A program made the translations under genes and the position numbers. Source: Micromonospora sediminicola (GTDB lineage Bacteria; Actinomycetota; Actinomycetes; Mycobacteriales; Micromonosporaceae). From it: a stretch of 64,000 bases of DNA. Positions 43,277-50,257 of the stretch are shown here, one piece after another (the stretch's first letter is position 1; each line of letters starts with the position of its first letter). The stretch lies in NCBI RefSeq assembly GCF_900089585.1, contig NZ_FLRH01000004.1, positions 2,039,001 to 2,103,000 of the forward strand, written 5' to 3'. Under the pieces are notes generated by a model. That model was not told the DNA's origin and did not search any database. It worked only from the letters and a program-made list of their open reading frames with translations.

Positions 43277-43292
43277 GTCCCACTTGTGGGAC
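43277..43292 (+). promoter_or_regulatory. palindrome in the leader of M6 protease 2
   Basis: GTCCCAC-TT-GTGGGAC, perfect 7-bp arms, 55 bp before GTG 43348. Just upstream, TGTCTATG (43259-43266) also occurs 96 bp before the start of M6 protease 1 (40121-40128), so it may be part of a shared promoter, with the palindrome as an operator or leader hairpin. The 331-bp gap 43017-43347 otherwise holds the terminator and AT-rich promoter-like sequence. Confidence 0.4.
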
Positions 43293-43347
43293 GTTCCGCC
43301 GGCCCGTACCCCCAGTTGGGCCGGTTCCCTCACACCGGAGGTACCAC

Positions 43348-45789
43348 GTGCGCAAAGTCGCAGTGGGTCTGCTCGGGCTTTCGCTGACCGCGACGGGGCT
43401 GATGGCGGGCACGTCCGCCAGCGCCGCGCCGACGCCGAAGCTCCCGGCCGCCGCCCCGTCGGTGGCCGAGCCTGCGCAGGCTGAGCACGACCTGCCCAAC
43501 CCGCTCGAAGAGAAGCGGCGCGCGCTGCGCCAGGAGGGCCTGAGCGAGGTCCTTTCCGGCAGGGCGAAGGCCCAGAAGATCAACGGCAGCACGGTCGTCA
43601 AGGTCGGCGAGCAGGCTGCCGAGGGTGCCGCGGCGGGCAGGTCCGCCAAGAGCACCAAGGCCGGCAAGGGTCCCGTGAAGGACCAGTACGTCGAGCTCTC
43701 CCGCAAGCAGACTGACAAGATCTTCGTCATCCTTGCGGAGTTCGGCGACGAGCGGCACCCGAACTACCCGGACCAGGACACCGACCCGGACACCCCGGGC
43801 CCGTCCCGGTTCGACGGTCCGCGCGTCAACGAGATCCCCCAGCCCAACCGGGCGGTGGACAACTCCACGGTCTGGCAGCCGGACTTCAGCGCCGATCACT
43901 ACCGGCAGCTGTACTTCGGCACCAAGCCGGGTGACGAGTCGCTGAAGCAGTACTACGAGGCCCAGTCGTCGGGTCGGTACAGCGTCGACGGCGAGGTCAC
44001 CAACTGGGTGAAGGTGAAGTACAACGAGGCTCGCTACGGCCGTTCCGACGGCTACCCGTGCGCCTCGAACGTCTGCACCAACACCTGGGCCCTGGTCCGC
44101 GACGCCGCCAACCAGTGGGTCGAGGACCAGAAGGCGCAGGGTCGCTCCGACGAGGAGATCGCGGCCGACGTCAAGTCGATGGACCAGTGGGACCGTTACG
44201 ACTACGACGCCGACGGCAACTTCAACGAGTCGGACGGCTACATCGACCACTTCCAGATCGTCCACGCCGGCGGCGACCAGGCCGACGGTGACCCCTACCA
44301 GGGTGAGGACGCCATCTGGAGCCACCGGTGGTACGCGTTCGCCAGCGACCAGGGCAGCACCGGCCCGGAGAACTTCCCGGCCGGCGGCACCCAGATCGGC
44401 AACACCGGCGTCTGGATCGGTGACTACACGATCCAGCCGGAGAACGGTGGACGCAGCGTCTTCTACCACGAGTACGGCCACGACCTCGGTCTGCCGGACG
44501 ACTACAACGTGGGCACCAGCGCCGACAACAACAACGAGCACTGGACCCTGATGGCCCAGAGCCGGCTCGGCGCGAAGAACGACGGTGGCATCGGCGAGCG
44601 CGGTGGCGACCTGGGCGCCTGGAACAAGCTCCAGCTCGGCTGGCTCGACTACGAGACGGTCGTCGCCGGTCAGAAGCGGACCCTGAACCTGGGGCCGCAG
44701 GAGTACAACTCGGCCAAGGCGCAGGCCGCCGTGGTCGTGCTTCCGCAGCGCGAGTACACCTTCGACAACGGCAAGCCGTTCGAGGGCACCAAGCAGTTCT
44801 TCTCGGGCAACGCGGACGACCTGAACACCACGATGACGCGCACCCTCGACCTCACCGGGAAGAGCAGTGCCGCGCTGTCGATGAAGGGTCGCTACAGCAT
44901 CGAAGAGGACTACGACTACCTCTTCTTCGAGGCGTCCACCGACGGTGGCCAGACCTGGGCCACGCTCCCCGGTACGGCCAACGGCAACGCGCTCAAGGAG
45001 ATCTCGCCCGGGCGCTTCGCCCTGGACGGCTCCAGTGACAACCAGTGGGTCGACATCAACATCCCGATGGACGCGGTCGCCGGCAAGGTCGTGCAGTTCC
45101 GGCTCCGCTACCAGACGGACGGCGGTGTCTCCGAGGGCGGCTTCTTCGGTGACGCGATCACCGTGACCGCCGACGGGCAGACGCTGCTCAGCGACGGCGC
45201 CGAGGCGGGTGCGGGCGACTGGGCCCTCGCCGGCTGGAGCATCGTCGAGGAGAGCTACACCCGCATGTTCGACAACTACTACATCGCCGGCAACCGGTCG
45301 TACGTCTCGTACGACAAGTACCTGAAGACCGGCCCGTACTACTTCGGCTACGCGAACACCCGCCCGGACTACGTGGACCACTACGCGTACCAGGAGGGTC
45401 TGCTGATCTCGTACTGGAACCTGCGTTGGGCGGACAACAACACCGCTCCGGCGTCGGCGACCAACCCGGGTGGTCACCCCGGTGAGGGTCGGAACCTGTA
45501 CATCGACTCGCGTCCGCGGCCGCTCTACAACCTGACCGGGCAGCCCTGGCGGGCCCGCGTCCAGGTCTACGACGCGCCGTTCAGCCTGAAGAAGGCCGAC
45601 TCGTTCACCCTGCACATCAACAGCCAGCCGCAGTACATCCGCGGTCAGGCCGCTGCTCCGGTGTTCGACGACAGCAAGCAGTACTGGTTCCCGGAGCTGC
45701 CGAACCACGGCGTCAAGGTCCCGAACAACGGGGTCAAGATCCGCGTGGTGGAGCAGAACGGCACCTCGATGAAGATCCGCATCTCCTGA
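43348..45789 (+). CDS. secreted M6 metalloprotease, immune inhibitor A-type (paralogue 2)
   Basis: 813 aa from GTG 43348, with GGAGG (43337-43341) six bases upstream; the longer frame to 43123 runs through the terminator region and has no signal peptide. Signal peptide VRKVAVGLLGLSLTATGLMAGTSASAA. Propeptide to about residue 125, then the M6 domain with active site FYHEYGHDLGLPDDYN (His374, Glu375, His378). Beta-sandwich segments (EDYDYLFFEASTDGGQTWATL; QLRYQTDGGVSEGGFFGDA-like) follow. It shares domain order with the upstream protease but not its C-terminal Cys-containing domain, so the pair is an old tandem duplication. Confidence 0.9.
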   Translation: MRKVAVGLLGLSLTATGLMAGTSASAAPTPKLPAAAPSVAEPAQAEHDLPNPLEEKRRALRQEGLSEVLSGRAKAQKINGSTVVKVGEQAAEGAAAGRSAKSTKAGKGPVKDQYVELSRKQTDKIFVILAEFGDERHPNYPDQDTDPDTPGPSRFDGPRVNEIPQPNRAVDNSTVWQPDFSADHYRQLYFGTKPGDESLKQYYEAQSSGRYSVDGEVTNWVKVKYNEARYGRSDGYPCASNVCTNTWALVRDAANQWVEDQKAQGRSDEEIAADVKSMDQWDRYDYDADGNFNESDGYIDHFQIVHAGGDQADGDPYQGEDAIWSHRWYAFASDQGSTGPENFPAGGTQIGNTGVWIGDYTIQPENGGRSVFYHEYGHDLGLPDDYNVGTSADNNNEHWTLMAQSRLGAKNDGGIGERGGDLGAWNKLQLGWLDYETVVAGQKRTLNLGPQEYNSAKAQAAVVVLPQREYTFDNGKPFEGTKQFFSGNADDLNTTMTRTLDLTGKSSAALSMKGRYSIEEDYDYLFFEASTDGGQTWATLPGTANGNALKEISPGRFALDGSSDNQWVDINIPMDAVAGKVVQFRLRYQTDGGVSEGGFFGDAITVTADGQTLLSDGAEAGAGDWALAGWSIVEESYTRMFDNYYIAGNRSYVSYDKYLKTGPYYFGYANTRPDYVDHYAYQEGLLISYWNLRWADNNTAPASATNPGGHPGEGRNLYIDSRPRPLYNLTGQPWRARVQVYDAPFSLKKADSFTLHINSQPQYIRGQAAAPVFDDSKQYWFPELPNHGVKVPNNGVKIRVVEQNGTSMKIRIS

Positions 45790-45810
45790 TCAACGGATCG
45801 ACGCACCACA

Positions 45811-45844
45811 GCGATGCCCGGGCGGTTGACCGCCCGGGCATCGC
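45811..45844 (+). terminator. rho-independent-type hairpin after M6 protease 2
   Basis: Perfect 15-bp stem GCGATGCCCGGGCGG (45811-45825) / CCGCCCGGGCATCGC (45830-45844) with a TTGA loop and a following CCTTTCC, 22 bp past the stop. Confidence 0.8.
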
Positions 45845-45890
45845 CCTTTCCGGCGGGGAACCGGCCGACCCCCGCCCGCGTCCCATCCGG

Positions 45891-46373
45891 GTGACACCTC
45901 GCACCGCCCTACCGGCCGCCCTCGCGGTGGCACTGCTCGCCACCGCCGGCTGCGCCGGGAACGGAGGATCCGTGCCCGACGAGACCCGGCCGTCCAGCCC
46001 GACCGCGCCGCCCACCTCTGCCGCACCGGCCGCGCCGACCACCCCGGCGGCGGACGCGCCGGCCGCCAGCGGCGCCCCCGCCGACCGTCCCACCCCGCTC
46101 TCCGCCACCGAACTGCCGACTCTGCGGCGCCCCGCCGGGCCACCGAAGAAGCCCACCGACAACCGCCCCACCGGCGTCGTCGCCGGGTGGATCACGCGCG
46201 GCGGGTCCGGCCCGTGCTACGGCCTGGTCGACGAGAACGGACGGGAGTACGCCGTGCACGGCCCGGAGGCCGGTGAGCTGCGCGAGGGCGACTTCGTCAC
46301 GCTGCGACTCACCTCGCGGGACCGGTCGGTCGACTGCGGTCCCGGCGTACCGATGCGGGTCGTCGGCCCGTAG
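45891..46373 (+). CDS. lipoprotein with C-terminal OB-like domain
   Basis: 160 aa from GTG 45891. Signal MTPRTALPAALAVALLATAGC with lipobox ATAGC (Cys21). A Pro/Thr/Ala-rich linker of about 75 residues precedes a compact beta domain (TGVVAGWITRGGSGPCYGLVDENGREYAVHGPEAGELREGDFVTLRLTSRDRSVDCGPGVPMRVV) that looks like a small OB-fold or cold-shock-like barrel with two cysteines, possibly disulfide-linked. Cell-surface, function unknown. Separated from the M6 protease by a terminator. Confidence 0.65.
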   Translation: MTPRTALPAALAVALLATAGCAGNGGSVPDETRPSSPTAPPTSAAPAAPTTPAADAPAASGAPADRPTPLSATELPTLRRPAGPPKKPTDNRPTGVVAGWITRGGSGPCYGLVDENGREYAVHGPEAGELREGDFVTLRLTSRDRSVDCGPGVPMRVVGP

Positions 46374-46562
46374 CCCCTCACCCCGGGTGCGGGCACGATC
46401 ACCGAAAGCACACCCGGCAGGTGCGGGCAAGGGCGGAACGGCCCATTGACCCGGCCGGCACAGGAAACCATGCTCGTGGATGTCTGGTTCGGGGGCCAGG
46501 CACGCCGCCGTCTCACGAGGACGTCGGCCACCGGCCCCCGTCATCCACGGGGGGTGGCGGCC

Positions 46563-47399
46563 ATGTCCACGGAAGTGTTGTCCGACGACACCGAGAACCC
46601 ATCGGGCGACCGTGGTCGCGACGCCGCGGCGGCCCGGAACGTGCCACTCCTGAACGAGCTGCGCCAGGCCATCGCCGCCAGTCAGCACGATCTGGACCGG
46701 GCCCAACGCCAGCTCACCGAGGCCGGTGCCGAGCTGGCCCGGTGGACCGACCGCGCGTCCCGGGAGGCGGGCACCACGCTCCTGGTCGACGGCGTGCCGG
46801 ACGCCGGGGAGTTCCGCCGGCTCTCCGCGCGGCTGTGCGCCCGGGACACGGAGGGCTGCCGCCTCCTGCACGGGGACCCGGCCGATCGGGAACCGCACGC
46901 GCACCCCCTCCCGAGCCCCGGCGACGCCGGCCATCGCAGCGTGGTCGGCCAGGCCCGGCTGGAGGATCCCACCTACCGACAGGCGGTCGAGGAAGCGGTA
47001 CGGTCGGCGCACCGGGTCCGGGTGCTGCCCCGCCTCGGCACCACCATGCAGCTCGCCGACGGGGTCGCGTTGTTCTCCCTCCAGCAGCCCGCCGGGCCGG
47101 CGGGACTGCTGATGCGCCACCCGGAGCTGGTCGCGCTGGGAACCCAGCTCTTCGAGGCGGCCTGGGCGGACGCCCTCCCACTGGGGGCGCGCCGCTCGAC
47201 CGGCGCCGACCGCCCGTCGGAGGTTCAGCTCCAGATCCTGCGGTTGGCGGCGGTCGGGGCGAAGGACGACACGATCGCCCGCAGCCTCGGACGCAGCACC
47301 CGGTGGGTCCGGCGCCACTTCGAGCTGCTGGAGGAACAGCTCGGGGCCACCAACCGGATGACCCTCGGCATCGCCGCCGTCCGCCGCGGCTGGATCTGA
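46563..47399 (+). CDS. LuxR-type HTH transcriptional regulator
   Basis: 278 aa from ATG 46563. A helical N-terminal part (LLNELRQAIAASQHDLDRAQRQLTEAGAELARW), a PLD-like or TrmB-like central domain (AEEAVRSAHRVRVLPRLGTTMQLADGVALFSLQ), and a C-terminal LuxR-type helix-turn-helix (SEVQLQILRLAAVGAKDDTIARSLGRSTRWVRRHFELLEEQLGATNRMTLGIAAVRRGWI). Regulators of this shape are common in actinomycetes, often beside secondary-metabolism genes. It is co-oriented with the haloperoxidase-type gene 110 bp downstream, whose leader holds palindromes. ATG 46470 or the frame start at 46446 are possible longer versions. Confidence 0.75.
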   Translation: MSTEVLSDDTENPSGDRGRDAAAARNVPLLNELRQAIAASQHDLDRAQRQLTEAGAELARWTDRASREAGTTLLVDGVPDAGEFRRLSARLCARDTEGCRLLHGDPADREPHAHPLPSPGDAGHRSVVGQARLEDPTYRQAVEEAVRSAHRVRVLPRLGTTMQLADGVALFSLQQPAGPAGLLMRHPELVALGTQLFEAAWADALPLGARRSTGADRPSEVQLQILRLAAVGAKDDTIARSLGRSTRWVRRHFELLEEQLGATNRMTLGIAAVRRGWI

Positions 47400-47460
47400 T
47401 CTTGCAGCTTGCGGACGCGGGCAACTCTGCCCTGCCGCCGCGCCACCAGCACCCTGCATG

Positions 47461-47488
47461 ATCGATAGACATCGATGGAAGTTCCATC
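47461..47488 (+). promoter_or_regulatory. palindromic cluster in front of the haloperoxidase-type gene
   Basis: ATCGAT-AGAC-ATCGAT (47461-47476) overlaps GATGGAA-G-TTCCATC (47474-47488), both perfect, 22 bp before the start codon. They may be operators for the adjacent LuxR-type regulator. The 12-mer GACATCGATGGA within it recurs inverted at about 43116-43127. Confidence 0.45.
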
Positions 47489-47509
47489 GGTCATCGGGGA
47501 AGGATCACC

Positions 47510-48838
47510 TTGCGAAGGACGTCTCTGCGGCGGCTCGCCGCGCTCGCGCTCAGCGCCGTCACCCTGGTCGGAGGGCTGGTGGCCGTCCAGGCCCCGGCCG
47601 CCGCCGTACCGGCCGGATTCGACCACACGATCTACTGGAACAACGTCCTGCTCAAGACCTACCGGGCCGTGGGCGGCCCGCCCACCGTCCTGTCCCGGGC
47701 CGGCGCCATGATGCACCTCGCCATGTACGACGCCTCGGCCTCGCTGTCCAGCGGACCGACCTACCTGGCCCGGGTCGCCCCGGTCCCCAACTTCAGCTAC
47801 GACGTGGACATGAACGTCGACATGGCGGCGTTCAAGGTGCTGCAGTCGGTCTTCCCCAGCCGAGACTTCACCGCCGACTACCAGGGCTCGCGGGTCTACC
47901 CCCCGGTCGGTTCCCCGGGACCCGAGGGCTGGAGCACCAGCGTCGGTGAGGGCGCGGCACAGAACATGATCAACGCCAGGGCGAACGACCGCTCGACGGT
48001 CAACACCGGCTACACCCCTGGCACCACCGCCGGGCAGTGGCGTCCCACCGAGCCGAACACCGTCGCGGCCAGCCCGAACTGGGGCCGGGTCACGCCGTTC
48101 GCACTGACCTCCGGCTCGCAGTTCCGGCCCTCGCTGCCCGGCGGCTTCACCGACATCACCAGGATGCTGACCAGCAGCGAGTACGCGGCACAGGTCAGGG
48201 ACGTCCGCGAACTGGGCGCGGCCACCGGGTCGACCCGCACCACGGACCAGACCCAGGCGGCCTTCTTCTGGGCCAACGACCTGGACGGCACCTACAAGCC
48301 CCCGGGCCAGCTCTTCGCCCACACCCAGATCATCGCCAAGGCGAAGGGCACCCCGACGATCAAGCTCTTCGCGCTGGTCGCCATGGCCATGGCCGACGCG
48401 GCCATCGCCGCCTGGGACGCCAAGTACGAGACCACCATCGACCTGTGGCGCCCGGACACCGCGATCGAGGAGCCGCAGAGCGACGGCAACGCCGCGACCA
48501 CGCCGAACGCCGCCTGGCAGCCGCTCTCCACGGCGGCTGACGGCTCGCACTTCTCGCCGAACTTCCCGGCGTACATCTCCGGCCACGCCACCTTCGCCGG
48601 GGCCTGGGCGGGCATCATGAAGCGGTTCTACGGCACCGACGCGGTGACCTTCACCGCGACCACCGAGGACCCCAAGGCGGTCGGGGTGCAGCGCACCTTC
48701 ACCTCCTTCTCCGCCGCCGCCAACGAGAACGCCCTGAGCCGGCTCTGGCTGGGCGTGCACTACCGCTGGGACGCCGACGCCGGCCTGGCCACCGGCGACG
48801 CGGTGGCGAACCGGGTGTTCGGCACCTACCTCCGTTGA
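47510..48838 (+). CDS. secreted vanadium-dependent haloperoxidase / PAP2-family protein
   Basis: 442 aa from TTG 47510, which has AAGGA upstream; no other in-frame start fits the signal peptide. Signal LRRLAALALSAVTLVGGLVAVQAPAAA. The acid phosphatase/VHPO core shows LWRPDTAI (K/RP site for the oxyanion), PAYISGHATFAGAWA and SRLWLGVHYRWDADAG with the His that would bind vanadate or form the phospho-enzyme. Typical of actinobacterial haloperoxidase-like proteins, few of which have been assayed; phosphatase activity is the alternative. Likely secreted. Regulated possibly by the upstream LuxR-type gene. Confidence 0.85.
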   Translation: MRRTSLRRLAALALSAVTLVGGLVAVQAPAAAVPAGFDHTIYWNNVLLKTYRAVGGPPTVLSRAGAMMHLAMYDASASLSSGPTYLARVAPVPNFSYDVDMNVDMAAFKVLQSVFPSRDFTADYQGSRVYPPVGSPGPEGWSTSVGEGAAQNMINARANDRSTVNTGYTPGTTAGQWRPTEPNTVAASPNWGRVTPFALTSGSQFRPSLPGGFTDITRMLTSSEYAAQVRDVRELGAATGSTRTTDQTQAAFFWANDLDGTYKPPGQLFAHTQIIAKAKGTPTIKLFALVAMAMADAAIAAWDAKYETTIDLWRPDTAIEEPQSDGNAATTPNAAWQPLSTAADGSHFSPNFPAYISGHATFAGAWAGIMKRFYGTDAVTFTATTEDPKAVGVQRTFTSFSAAANENALSRLWLGVHYRWDADAGLATGDAVANRVFGTYLR

Positions 48839-48944
48839 CCGTCGCGGGCCGGCGACGACCGTCGCCGGCCCGCCCTCCGGCGGGTTCTCCCGGAGAATCC
48901 CCTGATCCTGGGCACCTGCGGGGCCGGCGGGCGACTGCCGGCCC

Positions 48945-48950
48945 TAGGCT
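48945..48950 (+). promoter_or_regulatory. leaderless-type -10 box for the alpha/beta hydrolase gene
   Basis: TAGGCT is followed by 7 nt and ATG 48958, without a Shine-Dalgarno; a textbook leaderless layout. Confidence 0.5.
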
Positions 48951-48957
48951 GTGCCCC

Positions 48958-49890
48958 ATGACCGACCAGCGCGGCGGGTTCGCCGACGAGTCCTGCGTCC
49001 TGCCCGAGGGGCCGTGGACGCACCGGTTCGTCGGCGCCAACGGCAGCCGGTTCCACGTCGTCGAGGCCGGCACCGGCCCGATGGTGCTCTTCCTGCACGG
49101 CTTCCCGGAATACTGGTACGCCTGGCGCGAGATGCTCCCGGCGGTCGCCGACGCCGGCTTCCGCGCGGTCGCCGTCGACCTGCGCGGCTACGGCGCGAGC
49201 GACAAGCCACCCCGGGGGTACGACGGCTACACGCTGGCCGCCGACGTCGCCGGCCTGATCCGCGCACTCGGCGAACGGTCGGCCACCGTGGTCGGCACCG
49301 GCGCGGGCGGGCTCATCGGCTGGACCGCCGCCTCGTTCCACCCCACCCTGGTCCGGCGGCTCGTGGTGCTCGGCGCACCGCACCCGCTCCGGCTGCGGGC
49401 CGCCATCTTCGCCGACCCGCGCGGCCAGTTCACCTCGGCCACCGCCACGCTGAAGTTCCAGCTCCCCCGCTACGAGCACGTGCTGACCCGGGACGGCGCC
49501 GCCGAGGTGGAGGACATGCTGCGCCGGTGGGGCGGGCCGCGCTGGGTCGACGGACCCGACTTCGCCGACTACGCCCGCTGCTGCCGGGTGGCCATGCAGA
49601 TCCCGCAGGCCGCGTTCTGCGCCATGGAGGGCTACCGCTGGGCGTTCCGCTCGGTGCTGCGGCTGCACGGCTACCGGTTCGTGAAGCTGATGCAGAAGCC
49701 ACTGGTCACACCGACCCTGCAACTGCACGGCGCGTTGGACCGGGCCTCGCTGCCCCGCACCGCGCAGGGCTCGGGCCGCTACGTCACCGCCCCGTACGAG
49801 TGGCGGCTGCTCGACGACGTGGGCCACTTCCCGCACGTGGAGGCCCGCGACGTGGTGCTCGGCGAGATCCTGCGCTGGGCGAAGTCCTGA
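48958..49890 (+). CDS. alpha/beta hydrolase, EphE-type, lacking the usual nucleophile
   Basis: 310 aa. Epoxide-hydrolase-like alpha/beta fold: oxyanion HGFPEYWYAWREMLPA (about residue 46), DLRGYGASDKPPRGYDGYTL, and the C-terminal His in DDVGHFPHVE with an Asp in LHGALDRAS. At the nucleophile elbow, where G-x-Nu-x-G-G is expected (for example GHDWGG), the gene has GTGAGG, so a Gly replaces the Asp/Ser/Cys nucleophile. It may be a non-catalytic member or use another residue. In M. tuberculosis EphE lies in a related part of the chromosome. Leaderless-type start. Confidence 0.8.
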   Translation: MTDQRGGFADESCVLPEGPWTHRFVGANGSRFHVVEAGTGPMVLFLHGFPEYWYAWREMLPAVADAGFRAVAVDLRGYGASDKPPRGYDGYTLAADVAGLIRALGERSATVVGTGAGGLIGWTAASFHPTLVRRLVVLGAPHPLRLRAAIFADPRGQFTSATATLKFQLPRYEHVLTRDGAAEVEDMLRRWGGPRWVDGPDFADYARCCRVAMQIPQAAFCAMEGYRWAFRSVLRLHGYRFVKLMQKPLVTPTLQLHGALDRASLPRTAQGSGRYVTAPYEWRLLDDVGHFPHVEARDVVLGEILRWAKS

Positions 49891-49891
49891 C

Positions 49892-50257
49892 TCAGACCCG
49901 CTGCTCGCCCAGGTCGGCCACCTCGGTCGCGGGCGCCCACCCCTGGTAGACGCCGAAGTCGAACGCCTCCAACCCCATCGCCTCGGCCACCGGCCAGCGT
50001 CCACCGGTGTACTCCACACGCAGCCAGCCCTCGTGCTCGGCCAGCACGATGAACGGCTGCCCCTGCCAGGTGCAGGTGGTCCGGACGTACGCCAGGTCCT
50101 CCACCTCGGCGGCCGGCACCACCCGGACGTACCGGCCGGGGCGTACCTCGGCGAAGCCGTCCTCCGGTTCGGGCTGGTAGAGGCGGACGTCGGTCCCGTC
50201 CGGGCTGGCCTGGTACTCCCGGCCCCGCCAGCGGGCCACATACCCGTCGCGGGTCAC
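49892..50257 (-). CDS. small coupled partner (immunity-like) of the SseB repeat protein
   Basis: 121 aa from GTG 50257, in a GTGA overlap with the stop of the large SseB protein. Beta-rich with many aromatic and acidic residues (YVARWRGREYQASPDGTDVRLYQPEPEDGFAEV; YVRTTCTWQGQPFIVLAEHEGWLRVEY). No signal or membrane segment. Size, acidity and position right after a large protein with a distinct C-terminal domain are what an immunity protein for a polymorphic toxin would look like. The family is not recognised, so this is inference from context. Confidence 0.6.
   Translation of the reverse strand: MTRDGYVARWRGREYQASPDGTDVRLYQPEPEDGFAEVRPGRYVRVVPAAEVEDLAYVRTTCTWQGQPFIVLAEHEGWLRVEYTGGRWPVAEAMGLEAFDFGVYQGWAPATEVADLGEQRV

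Noticed and set aside
43123-43347. 75-residue N-terminal extension of M6 protease 2
   Set aside because: Would lack a signal peptide at its start and crosses promoter-like AT-rich DNA; GTG 43348 has an ideal GGAGG site and a clear signal peptide.
40260-43730. 1156-aa minus-strand frame antisense to M6 protease 1
   Set aside because: Shadow frame; crosses a terminator and the promoter of the second protease.
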